From Branchinecta lynchi (lineage: Eukaryota > Arthropoda > Branchiopoda > Anostraca > Branchinectidae): a stretch of 64,000 bases of DNA. The notes under the pieces are model-generated. The model was not told the origin of the DNA. It saw only the letters and a list, made by a program, of their open reading frames with translations, and ran no database searches. Of this stretch, positions 34,713 to 46,700 are shown piece by piece. The stretch spans positions 19,377,689 to 19,441,688 of the forward strand of contig JAKZAP010000013.1 of NCBI GenBank assembly GCA_023053575.1, in the 5' to 3' direction. Made by a program: the position numbers and the translations under genes. The first letter of the stretch is position 1. Each line of letters begins with the position of its first letter.

Positions 34713-37700
34713 GTAAGTAAGCACCAGGCAAGCTGCCAAGTGTCATCCAAGTGTATGTTTTGTTTGCAGGGACCTGGCGAGAAGTCGTAGTCTGGCACAG
34801 TAGAAAACACAGTGAAGAACTCTTGTGGCATTGTGTTTTGTTTAGAGGTCCTATCCAGGATATTTGCTCGTAAAGTATTTTTTCTTAGTCCTTATTTTGG
34901 GATCCTAAAATGTAAGTGGAGGGATACCTATGACATAGCAAAAGTTATCTATCCGCCGTCTGTCCGTCCGTCCATCTGTAAGCATGGTATCTCTCGAAGG
35001 GAATGAGATATTTTGATGAAGCTTGGTGTGAGGATTGTTTGGGTCAAGGGACACCACCATTCAGCTATTTTAAGATTCATCATTTTATATATAAATGAAG
35101 TGTATGTAGCTGATCATACTATACTACCAAAAGTTTTTAGCCAGTTAGTTGGCTACCCTTGGTGTGCCCTATACAAAAAAGCTTAGTAGCCAACTAGTTG
35201 GCTACACATGTCTCCCCAGGAACAGTCTCAGTAGCCAACTAGTTGGCTACACATGTCTCCCCAGGAACAGTCTCAGTAGCCAACTAGTACTCCAAAGGTA
35301 AAAGACTAGTGACGGCATATCCATGAAAAAAAAAAATAGAAGCAGAAAAGCGTGAAAACTCACCAGTTTTTAACTTTAGAATTGTTTGTATATACCCTGC
35401 AACTTTTATGTTGTAGCTTCATGACGGCAACTCGCTGTTGTTTTTTTCTTAATTCATTAAAAATCAGGTACTGATTCGTTCAATTTTACGAAGTTTGCCC
35501 CCCCAATGAAGGCTCGGGACGCCCCTGACTGTCAATCAATAAATGTAAAATAAAATCAAGACAAGTTAAGAATCATTAATAAATATATGGATTTGCACAG
35601 ATAAATCTAGAATGCAAAGAGGTTTGGAGATACTACATGCACAGCTACGCCATGTAGCGAAGGCAAAGTTCAACAACAATGCAAGCTGAAGAAGAAGAAT
35701 ATGCCCAGAAACATTTTACAGAAGCGAAGTAAGTCGCTAATGAGAAAGTTTATATGGGGACATGTGTAGCCAAGTAAGTGGCTAATGAGAGTGTTTCTGG
35801 GGGACATGTGGAGCCAACTAGTTGGCTACTGAGAGTGTTTCTGGGGGGATATGTGTAGCCAACTGACTGGCTACTGAGAGTTTTTCTGTGGGGACAAGTG
35901 TAGCCAACTAGTTGGCTACTGAGAGTGTTTCTGGGGGGACAAGTGTAGCCAACTAACTGGCTACTAAGTGTTCCTGGGGGGACACATGCAGCCAACTAGT
36001 TGGCTACTAAATGTTTCAGGGGGGACAAGTGTAGCCAACTAGTTGGTTACTAAGAGCGTTTCTGGGGGGACATATGTAGCCAACTAACTGGCTACAAACT
36101 TTTGGTGGTATAGTATGATCAGCTACATACATTTCTTATATATATAAACAACTAAATTTTACTTTAGCTGAATAGTGGATATCCGGGTTCAAATTAAGGG
36201 ACAAACAAAATATTTTTAAACAGCTAATGTGATAGTTCATTATGGAGTAAGAAGACATGCTGAGCACGATGGTGAAAACCATTTTCTCGCCAGACAACTA
36301 GTTCGTCCGGAATCCGGCCAAAACCGGAAAGTTTGTTAAAAGTAAAAGTCTCATTTGAAGTTGATTAAATGTTTGTTTTATGGGTAAGAAGACATGCTGA
36401 AGATGATGGTGAAAACCATTTTCTCTCCGGACAACTAGTTCGCCTGGAATCCGGCCGAAACCGGAAAATATGTTAAAAGCAAAAGTTTAATCTGAAGTTG
36501 ATTTGATGACAGATTAAAGGTAAGAAAAGGTGCTGAGTCTATATATGACAATCATTTTTTACCCGGACGTATAATTAGTCTGGAATCCGGTTGTAACCGG
36601 ATTCAGCAAAAGCTTTATTTAAAGTTGATTCGATGTTCTTTATAGAGATACGCAGATATGCTGGATTTGTTTCTGAATTTTCTTTTGCAGGAGTAAAGCA
36701 GGAAGTTTCGGTCAGTATCGTCAAAATAGATATGGCTTATAGAGCTATAGCTGAACTTGGTTTTCTCTGATGATTAGCCTGGCAAAGACTGGATCTGGCG
36801 AACACAAGACCCAATTGTCTGGATCAAATATTAGATTTTTGGGATCCCATTGACACCTTTAGTCTTGTTCTGTTTACCATTTGCAGTATTCTCGTGCATG
36901 TGACTGCGCTGCTTGCCATTAGCTGTGTTTGATTGATTGTGCTGCTTGCCATTGTTGTGTTTGATGCTTGCTTATATAGCTTTGTTGTAGGTCGGTTGGC
37001 TTGAATAAATCATCATCACGAAAACAACACATGGTGTCAGAAGTGAAGAAATGGATAGTCTACTTCCATACCCATCATTCAGCTGGGAATCGGCCAGTCT
37101 ACAAGCATGGACGAAGTTCGAACAACATGTAACTCTCATATTCAGTGGACCATTGAGTGGGAAGACTCCCAAACAACAGTGCGCATACCTCCTGTTGTGG
37201 TTAGGAGAAAAAGGACGGGACATCTTTAGTACTTGGATACTAACTTCAGAAGAAAAAGACAAGCTTGATGTGTATCTCCAGAAATTCAAGGAGCACATCG
37301 CTCCTGAGAACAATCCCATATTTGCCCGTTACAAATTCCATAAGCGAGACCAGTTAGATCATGAATCAGTTGAAAATTATATCACAGCCCTCAAGGTGCT
37401 GGTCAAAGACTGTGAGTTTACGGGTGACTTTGAGAAAGAAATGGTGAGAGACAGATTGATATGTGGGCTGAAACTACATAGAATTAGAGAAAAACTGCTG
37501 TCTCAGGGTGGAACCCTTACTCTTGAGAGGGCAGTGACAATCGCAAGAGCTTTTGAGACGACTCAAGAACAGCTGATGTCAATGTCAGCGACGTCCATGC
37601 TGCCTACAACCATAAGGGAACCAACTGTTAAACAAGAAGTTGACTTTGTGAAGAAACAAAGGAAGTTTGATCAACCCACAACAAGTAAGAAGTGTTACTT

Positions 37701-40700
37701 CTGTGGCGGGGTATATGACCCAAGTCACAAATGTCCAGCAAGAGGAAAGTCTTGTTCCAAGTGTGGAAAGACTAATCACTTTGCTCGTGTCTGCCGTAGC
37801 AAACCAATAGAGACAATCGATATGGCAGAAATTGATGGGAATCAAGAAGGAGAAGTTTATATAGATACATTATTCATTGGATCCGTAGCTGAGAAAGCAA
37901 GCCAACCGACTGTGGCCATTAAACTGAATGATTCAGCATGGGACACGCGATTTAAAATCGACACAGGAGCCGAAGCAAACGTCATCCCAAAGTCTATCTA
38001 CGAGAAGCTTAAGCCCAGACCACAACTAAACAAGACAAGTCAGATCCTTGTAGCTTATGGAGGAACCCACATTCCAATTGCTGGAGTTTGCTCCTTGAAT
38101 TGCAGACAGAATGGAAGTGCCAACAGAATATACAGCTTCTTTGTAGTGGAAACACAATCAAACCCAATACTAGGGTACCAAGCGTGTATGGAGATGGGAC
38201 TGGTGAAAGTTGCTGCAACTATCTCTGCTTTATTTACCAAGAAAAGCAACCAGAAGATACAGATTCACGAAGAATTTGCGGATGTTTTCACTGGGATAGG
38301 TAAACTCCCGGGTGAAGTGAATATACATGTCAAAGAGAATACAATCCCATCTGTTAATCCAGTCCGCAGAATTCCGTTTTCCCTACACGATAGAGTAAAA
38401 AGCGAACTCGACCGCCTGGAATGTTTGAACATCATTGAAAAAGTAACAACCCCAACCGAGTGGGTCAATTCGATTGTGGCAGTGGAAAAGTCAGACGGGT
38501 CGTTGCGGTTATGTTTGGACCCAAGAGAGCTTAATAAAGCTGTACAAAGGCCCCACTACCCAATGCCAACCTTTGAAGATATTGCAGCTAAAACTCACGG
38601 CCACAATAAGTTCTCTAAACTTGATGCAAGGTCTGGGTATTGGATGTTGGCATTGAACGAGGAATCTTCAAGGGTCACAACTTTCAACACTCCATTTGGC
38701 AGGTACAAGTACAAAAGAATGCCATTCGGAATAATATGCGCACAAGACGAATTCCAACGAAAGATGGAAGAGACCTTTGGGGATTTGAAAGGTATGGGCG
38801 TCATTGTTGATGATATCCTTGTATCTGGAAAAGATGAAGAGCACGATAAAAATCTGAAGGAAGTCTTACAAAAGGCCAGGGAAGTTGGAGTCAAGTTTAA
38901 TTTGGAAAAATGCGTTTTCGGATCAACAAGCGTACCATACTTTGGCCACCTGATCACTGCAGATGGCATCAAACCAGACCCCTCCAAAGTTCAGGCCATA
39001 AGAGAGATGCCACAGCCATCAAACAAAGACGAACTGGCAACATTTCTTGGAATGACCAACTTTCTGTCCAAATATATTCCAAACTTGTCTTCTCTAAATT
39101 ATCCACTCCGAGAGTTAGGAAAACAAAAGGACTTTCAGTGGACCAGTGAGCACACTGCAGCAATGGAGAAGATCAAAACTTCGATTTGTAGCAACCTTGC
39201 AACTTTCGATACGAAAACGAAATCTGTTCAGCTGAAAACGGATGCTTCCAAGCACGGCCTCGGGGCAGAATTAAGTGTCGATGAAAAAATTGTTGCCTTC
39301 GGATCAAGAGCTCTTACACCAACAGAACAACATTACTCCCAGATTGAGAAAGAATTGTACGCTATTCTCTATGGCTGTAGGAAGTTCCACCAGTTTGTCT
39401 ACGGGAGGAAAATCATTGCACATACAGATCATAAGCCGTTAGAGGCTATATTATCAAAGCCTCTGTGTCAAGCCCCTCCTAGGCTACAAAGAATGATGTT
39501 ACAGTTACAGCCATACGACATTACGGTTCAATATGTTCGAGGAAAAGACTTACCTGTTGCCGACACACTGTCAAGACTGCATCCACCTCACGTCGATGAA
39601 GAATGCTCATTGGATATTGAATTTCATGTCCACGCAGTTGTGAAAAGTATTCCTGTCAGCGACAAGAAGATGGGGATCATCTGTGAAGAAAATCGCAGAG
39701 ACCCAGTTATGATAGAACTCACCTCAGTCATACAAAAAGGGTGGCCGATTCACAGACACCGGTGTTGCGCTGATATACAGCCTTACTGGAACGTCAGAGA
39801 TGAGTTGTCGTGCATCAATGGCATCATCTTAAAAGGAAGCAGAGTCGTCATCCCGGAATCATTGCGGAAGGAGATACTGCAGCAGTTGCATGTATCACAC
39901 CTAGGGATGGAGAAAACCAAACAAAGAGCCAGAAATGCCGTTTACTGGCCAAAAATGAACTCAGCTATTGAGGAATTGATCCGGAACTGCGAGACGTGTG
40001 GAAAGTTTTCAAGAGACAATCAGAAAGAACCACTGATACTGACGCCAATCCCAAAGTATCCTTGGGAATATTTGGGTCTTGATTTTTGTAAAGTCAAAGG
40101 TAGAGATTACCTGATAACGAGTGACTACTATAGTCGTTTCATAGAGATCGATCGAGTCAATCCGATGACGTCTGCAGAAGCAGTAAAGAAACTCAAGGCT
40201 CATTTTGCCAGATATGGCATCCCAGAGAAAATACGGTCTGACAATGGACCCCAATTTACATCAGATGAATTCCAGACCTTCATAAAGAAATGGGATATCC
40301 AACATGTGACTTCAAGCCCGAATTTTCCTCAGTCCAATGGCCATGCAGAGAAAGCCGTGGATATAGCGAGCAGGATCATGCTGAAAGCTATCGAGTCCAA
40401 TTCAGACCCCTACCTTGGCCTGTTAGAGTATCGTAATACACCGATAGATGGAGTCGCATCCCCGGCACAGCTCCTTATGAGTAGAAGTTTAAGGTCCGTC
40501 CTCCCCTGCACGCGACAGCAATTGCAGCCAAAGACTGTCCGAAAAACAAAGTTCTGTGCAGCCAGAACTCAACGCCAAGAAACACAGAAACATAATTATG
40601 ATAAGGACTCTAAGGACCTAGTGGAGTTGAAAAACAACCAACCAATTTGGGTCAAGTTATCAAAGGAAGCTGCAGGATGGACAAAAGGCATAGTGATGTC

Positions 40701-43700
40701 TTGCGTTGCCCCAAGATCCTATCTTATCCAGGCTGAAAATGGTAGATTCTATCGAAGGAATAGGGTTCATTTGAAAACCCGATCCACGTCTTCAGACTAT
40801 CCCCAGCAGCCTCTAGTAACCACAGGCGATGAGGAGCTGCTACCAGAAATTCAGCCTGCGTCGCTCCAACTTTCTTCTCCCACAGTTGCTGTTCCAAAGA
40901 CTCCAGAGAACAATGCCACTGGGCAAATTTTCCAAGATAGCCCGTACAGAACCACAAGAGCTCCAACACCGCCCCCCCCAAGTGGACAGTGATAATGGAA
41001 ACGGAGAAGGTCCCTCACGACCCTATGTGACAAGAACTGGCAGAGTGGTTAAGCCAAGGAAGATAATGGACGTTTAAATTATAGTGTTTGACCTGTTAGT
41101 GTGGAAGTGTGTATTTTGTTAAAGTTAAGTGAAGAAGTACTTTTTTGTTAAGTTATGGCATTAGTGCGTCACATATATCGTCACGTACGGAAGAAAGGAG
41201 ATGCAGTATTCTCGTGCATGTGACTGCGCTGCTTGCCATTAGCTGTGTTTGATTGATTGTGCTGCTTGCCATTGTTGTGTTTGATGCTTGCTTATATAGC
41301 TTTGTTGTAGGTCGGTTGGCTTGAATAAATCATCATCACGAAAACAACACACCATTTGTGAGGATACATGTAAGATAAACAAGTACTTGATCAAAAACTT
41401 ACTAACCAGGCTCTCTTCTCAACTCACTATTTTTTTACTAGCTCTAAATAAATGTCCATGCTTTTCTCCAGACAGAAAAAGATTACCGGTATTACACTAC
41501 CTCTTCTCCAAAGGAAGAAAAATACCCAGGATGAACTAACCCTGTTGGCCACCAAATCATCAACCTCATGGAACTGGTTAAACAAGAAATAAAGGCAACC
41601 CTATTGGACGAATTAAATTGAGCCAGACTTGAGTTAGGTTTAGACTGGACAAAAGGATGGATTCCCCAGTTGGGAAGCCAGTTCAGGTTGGGTCATAGTC
41701 TCGGTTCAGCCAAGGGACTCAAGGGAAGTCTAGGTTGAGTGTATAGTGCAGTGTCAGTGTTGTATTCTGAATTGGTGTAATTAATAAATAACCTGTTTAG
41801 TTATTGACCTACGAACTGAGTATCCCTTTCAAAAGACTTGCTGTATTAACATCCAGAAACCAGTAGCCAATCTCTTGCTCGACTGCTACACAAAACACCA
41901 CCATTTACACTAGATTATACACTGAATGGGCCATTCAAAAGATTGTTGTTTTTGTATTATTCTATTCCTAGTTTGTATTACAATATGCAAGTAGATTGTT
42001 CATGCAAATTTTGGAAAATTTTTCCAGTTTAGGTGGAAGTATTAATATGTTTAATCTACTAAGTCTCATTGGTACTGTAATTATACTAAGTTTATTTGAT
42101 AAAAATATAAGTAATTAAACTTCTAAAGTGAGCATCAATACTTCAGGACAATAATGATCACCTGAGTAATAAAAAGTTCACTCTGCAGCTCTTCGGAAAC
42201 TGCCAGAAAGCCAAAGGTGCAAATGCATTAACTAATGCAACAGCTATTCAAGTTTCCTTTTATATAGTGTAGGAAAATATAATCGCAATTCTCATATCTA
42301 CTGTGGATAGACCTTTCGTGTGCCAGAGTAGCTTAATGCCTGAATGTTGTAATTGCTACTGAAGCAAATCATGTCATTTATATCTGCAAACTCCAGTCTA
42401 TACTGACTGTTTAGTGACTTAACAAAAACTTAAATGACGGTTAAGGGCTTAAAGCTAAAGTTGTCTCACATTAACTTTGCAAATCATTAAAGTGAGATTG
42501 CTTTCCGATCTTGTCAGAATTTTCAAGATCTCTCCAGCTCTCGGTATACCTTGCATACCCTTTTTTATTTTGCAAACCCTTGATTTGTCTGTATTGCATT
42601 GATTGAATGAAATGTTATAGGATGAAGATGCAACTCTTAAGTTTGAAGTCAACACACTGAAAGAGATCGCTCATCCAGGGTCTATCAGCCATGTTGCCAT
42701 CAGCCTTGCTACAAGTCTATCTGAGCTGCCACGAAAACTGGTGTTGGCAACTGCAGGGTCAGGCTTAACCTACGCCTTGCGTGTTTATAAGACAGACTTG
42801 GCTGAAGAAGAGTCCTGCATGGTAAATATGTTGTTTCTTGACATTAAGATACTGATTGTTTGCCAATTTGTTCTCCAGGCTACCACGAAAGGTTGCCATA
42901 TAATTTTGAGTGTACAAACTATAGCCATTTCTCAGTAAAGGGCTATTCTGGCTTTCTCACGGATTCAGTTTCCAAATAGAAAAGCGATAATCTGCTGGGC
43001 GCAAGAAGAAATTGAAAGTCGTGGACGCCTTCACTCGCTGGCTTGTCCGGATTCACTCTCGGAAGCCAGCGGAGCGCAAGCACAGCATAGGAACGCGAAG
43101 CAAGTTGGAGCCGCAGTCGCAAAAACACACGACGAACAGGAATTTCTCGAATTTCTCCGAATGCCTTGTGGTGTAGCTAAAGCGGGTTTCATCCCAGACA
43201 GCTGTTTAACTCTTACCTCACTGAGCGTGTTCCACCCTAATTACCGTAGTTACTACGCATGACGTCACGAATTCTGGCTTTTTGCCGTCAAGGCTGGAAC
43301 GATTTTTCTATTTTCCAGCAGAATATCATGTCACGGGCGAATCCGATTACAGAGAAGCGTAGTTCCTACGCTTACTACGCTCCCGTAGCATGTTAAGGAA
43401 ATAGCTAATGTTAGTTACTATTTCGAGAAGGTTGGAACGGTCAGCGTAGTAACTTTTTAGGAGGGGGGATAGGAACTACTAGTTACTATTGTTAGAAGGG
43501 TGGAACATGTTCATTATTTCGTCAGAATGGACAAGACACCTTTTGGCAGCTGCACGGATAGTCATTAAGAAAAAGTACAGATCATTTTTGCCAGGGGGAA
43601 ACAGGCAGGTGCTCAACTCCACAAATGGCTGCCAGAAAATTCAGTTGGCACACCAGTAAAAACATATTTAAGAAGGGTTTTGAAATAGGGGCTAACAAGA

Positions 43701-46700
43701 CATTTGTATTACCCTAATACGTGTTCCTGTAACACACAGTTTTAACTGCAAACTATAAAGTTTCGCTTATGGATGTCGGGCTTTGTATATTCTTAGTTTT
43801 TTTTTGTAGCTCTAATCCATGAATAAACTTCTCGCTTCTTACTCGCTCGTATTATTTCAGGACCTGGAAGGTCATAAGAGTTACATTAACTCGATCTCAT
43901 TCGATGCTGCAAATGGTCAATATCTTGCCTCAGCATCAGATGATCATACTTGCAGACTCTGGAGCACAGAAACGGGCGCCTGTATCTCAATTTATACTCT
44001 AACAACCCCAGGTAAGACCCACTATTTTGGACTAATGTATGTAGAGATTCTTGTAAAGGCATTGAGACTTCATTTACGCCCACAAATTTATCGGGGGTTC
44101 GATTCAAGTCAGCCCGTTTCTTAGTTGCATAGTTCACTAATCTAATAAGGACGACATGAAACGTGAAAAAAAAAAACAATCTGATTACAGTGGCATGTAG
44201 GAGAAGTTACGTATGAGAATTGGTTAAATGAGAAAAAGATTGAAGTAATTCCTTTAAAGTAAGTAGTTCCAGAATTCCAGCCTTCCACCCATCCAGCTGG
44301 AGCTCAAGCATCAAGTTCTATTTCTCTTGGATCTTTCATCGTCAGATTAACAGATTCTCTAAGATGGAGCGGCATAACATTCAAATCTTCATTGTCAAAA
44401 TTTTGCTCTTCGGTTGATGAAAAAGTTTGCAAATAAATCCATACCGTACCGCCTGTGGGCGCATCGTCCCCAACCAGGGGCGCTACAGTCGTAAAGCTTT
44501 GGAAAATTTGTACAGCACATTCTGCGCTCCTTCTATACTGTTTCGTTCTGGTGTCACTCATATTCTGCGAAAGAAGGAGTTTAAAAAGTGAGATCATGTT
44601 ATTTTAAATATGCAAAGGACCTGCTCTACTTGCGAAATTATGTCATAACATTGACGGAGAAGTTCAAAATTCAAGGTGCAAGTGTTACCCTTTTGGGATG
44701 TTTCCTCGTCGTTTTCAGAAATCATGGACAGGGCCCAACCAGCGCACTGCTTCCTGACCGAAGATTGAAAAACTAAGGGTCCGTTCCAGTTCCTCTTCGT
44801 AGTTACTTCGGAATAACTACGTGTGACGTCAGAAATTAACTACTACCTGGAACGATCGAAGTTACTACGGGACGAGATAACGCTTGTTTCTTGAATGCGA
44901 TGGGAAGAAGAGATGGGGACTGTACACTGTAAAAAAAAATCTTGCAGTATTTGCTAATCGGATTAATGTTATCTTTATTGAGATAAGATTCACCCTAATT
45001 CGGATTAATTTTATCCCAATAGAGATAAGACTAATCCCAGTAGCAAATACTGCATCCTTATTCGGAGAAACTTTTTACAGTGTATATGGGGAAGGATGAA
45101 CAGACAAAAAATTGTTTGTTTTTGCTGCAAAAGAACGGCTTGGGAATTATTTTGAAACAGATTCTTCAAGTGAAGGAGAAGAGGAGCTAATGCTTCAGAC
45201 TTGTTAATGGAGCCTTGACACTGACTATAGGGCGATTCTAGCGGTCTGGACAGCTCCGCGAGCTTGTGCGCCGGCTATTTTTGCGACAAGGTTCATTAAG
45301 TCAATTATCTTCTTCTCCTACAATATATAGAATAATGATAACCCTAATAATACAAAGCAACAGAAAAGGCTTTCTCCTCTAAATAACTCTGAGAAATGTA
45401 ATAGATAATATTATTAAGTTTAATTTGAAATTTAATATTCAAATTCCAATTCAAATATTTTATTGACCTCCAAGATCGGAGAGTATAAAGTGAAGTAAAT
45501 ACATACAAATTGGCCCAACATGTAATACTACTAAAAAACAATCTGGCCAAAGCAGACTAAAAATACAAGAAAATAACATTATACACACGCGTAAAACTAT
45601 AGTAACATTTATATAGTGTAAAAATTGTCATCTGAGTACAGGCGTTCGCATTCCTACCACAGTCCCAATCAAGTCTCCAGACGGACCGGTAAACCGTCAA
45701 CGAGGTATTCGTATTTATTCATTCCGTATTCAAAACCGTATTCGTATTTATTCATATTGATATATTAAATTATTCATGTTGACATATTATATCATATTTG
45801 AAGAGAAGCTAAAGCCCAACTGCAGCTGAAAATCACACGATAATGTCCCTGTCTCATTTTGCCGCCCCGAGTTCACTTCTCAAGACGGGCTCCTGGAAAG
45901 TGAAAGTGCTAAAGATGGTTGGGTACTATCTTTACAAAAAGTTACTTCGAAGTAACGATCTTCCTTGTGCTCCTCGTAATTTTTTGACAAGCTGGATCGG
46001 TGAAAGTGACTGAAAAGTAACTATTTAGTAACTGTTGGGCCGAGCTGGAACGAACCCTAAGTGTCTTTTTCTGTGTGTTTTAAGTGTTTTACTTATTTTT
46101 GTCATTTACTCCGATTTTTCAAAATGGCGGGCAACAAATAATTACATACTTACTTACTTACTTATATAGGTGTTCCTGACAAAGTTGTGTTCGCATTTTA
46201 TCGATTGGAGGTAACTACGGTAATGGCATTCTAGCACGGAAATTGCGCTTAAGCTAAGTGCATACACAGTCTGACAAGATTTCTTTTGCGAAAACACGCA
46301 TACAAAATTCGTCGTCACTATGATTAGGCTATCAACAAAATTTCGCAGCGAAGGAGGAATTTCGCAGCTGACTGCGAAAATCGGATTAGGCGAGGTCTAG
46401 AAAGCTCCGCTGGCTTATCCACCGTGTGGTTTTGCAACTCGGCTAAAACTCGCTCCGCTTGCCGAGGCTGTTCTGGCGGTGCGCCACTTTTGGAAAGCTA
46501 CGTGGAAAGTGAATACACTTCTTACGTGGAAAGCGAATTTGGCAAGCCAGCGAGAAGCTGTAAAGGCGCAACGACTTTCTCTTTGGTGTGCACTTTTGGA
46601 AAGCTACCTGGAAAGCGAATCCACTCCATGCGTGGAAAGTGAACTTGGCAAGCCATCGAGAAGTTGTAGAGGCGCAACGACTTTCTCTTTGGTGTGCACT

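Larger units (their letters stand above)
35054..36178. mobile_element. Foldback transposon with internal palindrome arrays
   Basis: 1125 bp. Ends CCACCATTCAGCTA and TAGCTGAATAGTGG are inverted. The inverted arms continue for at least 75 bp (GTATGTAGCTGATCATACTA on one side, its complement on the other). Inside are two arrays of the 18-bp perfect palindrome TAGCCAACTAGTTGGCTA and variants, in opposite orientation. No coding frame and no clear target duplication were found. Confidence 0.8.
34892..36870 (-). mobile_element. GGATCCC-family element in NUP37 intron 1 (copy E), split
   Basis: Ends at TGGGATCCTA (34898-34907) and TGGGATCCCA (36840-36849), reading as the reverse complement of copy B. 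Core repeats with GGAATCCGGCCAAAACCGG lie at 36.3-36.6 kb. A palindromic foldback element occupies 35054-36178. Confidence 0.8.
36882..41351 (+). mobile_element. Gypsy/Ty3 LTR retrotransposon, apparently recent insertion
   Basis: A 4470-bp element in NUP37 intron 1, same strand as the gene. The 150-bp LTRs at 36882-37031 and 41202-41351 show no difference by eye. They start TG and end CA, and the element is flanked by CCATT (36877-36881 and 41352-41356). The primer site TGGTGTCAGAAGTG starts right after the 5' LTR and resembles the 3' end complement of tRNA-Leu. A purine tract AAGAAAGGAGA lies directly before the 3' LTR. It has one long Gag-Pol frame and no envelope gene. The features fit a Mag-like lineage of Metaviridae-type elements; the lineage is an inference. 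Confidence 0.95.

Noticed and set aside
35119..36100. Palindrome arrays as a CRISPR or origin-like structure
   Set aside because: Spacers are also repeated and inverted between the two arrays, as in a foldback transposon.
37585..40981. Antisense and off-frame open frames across the Gypsy element
   Set aside because: They are shadows of the 1313-codon Gag-Pol frame, which explains the coding signal.
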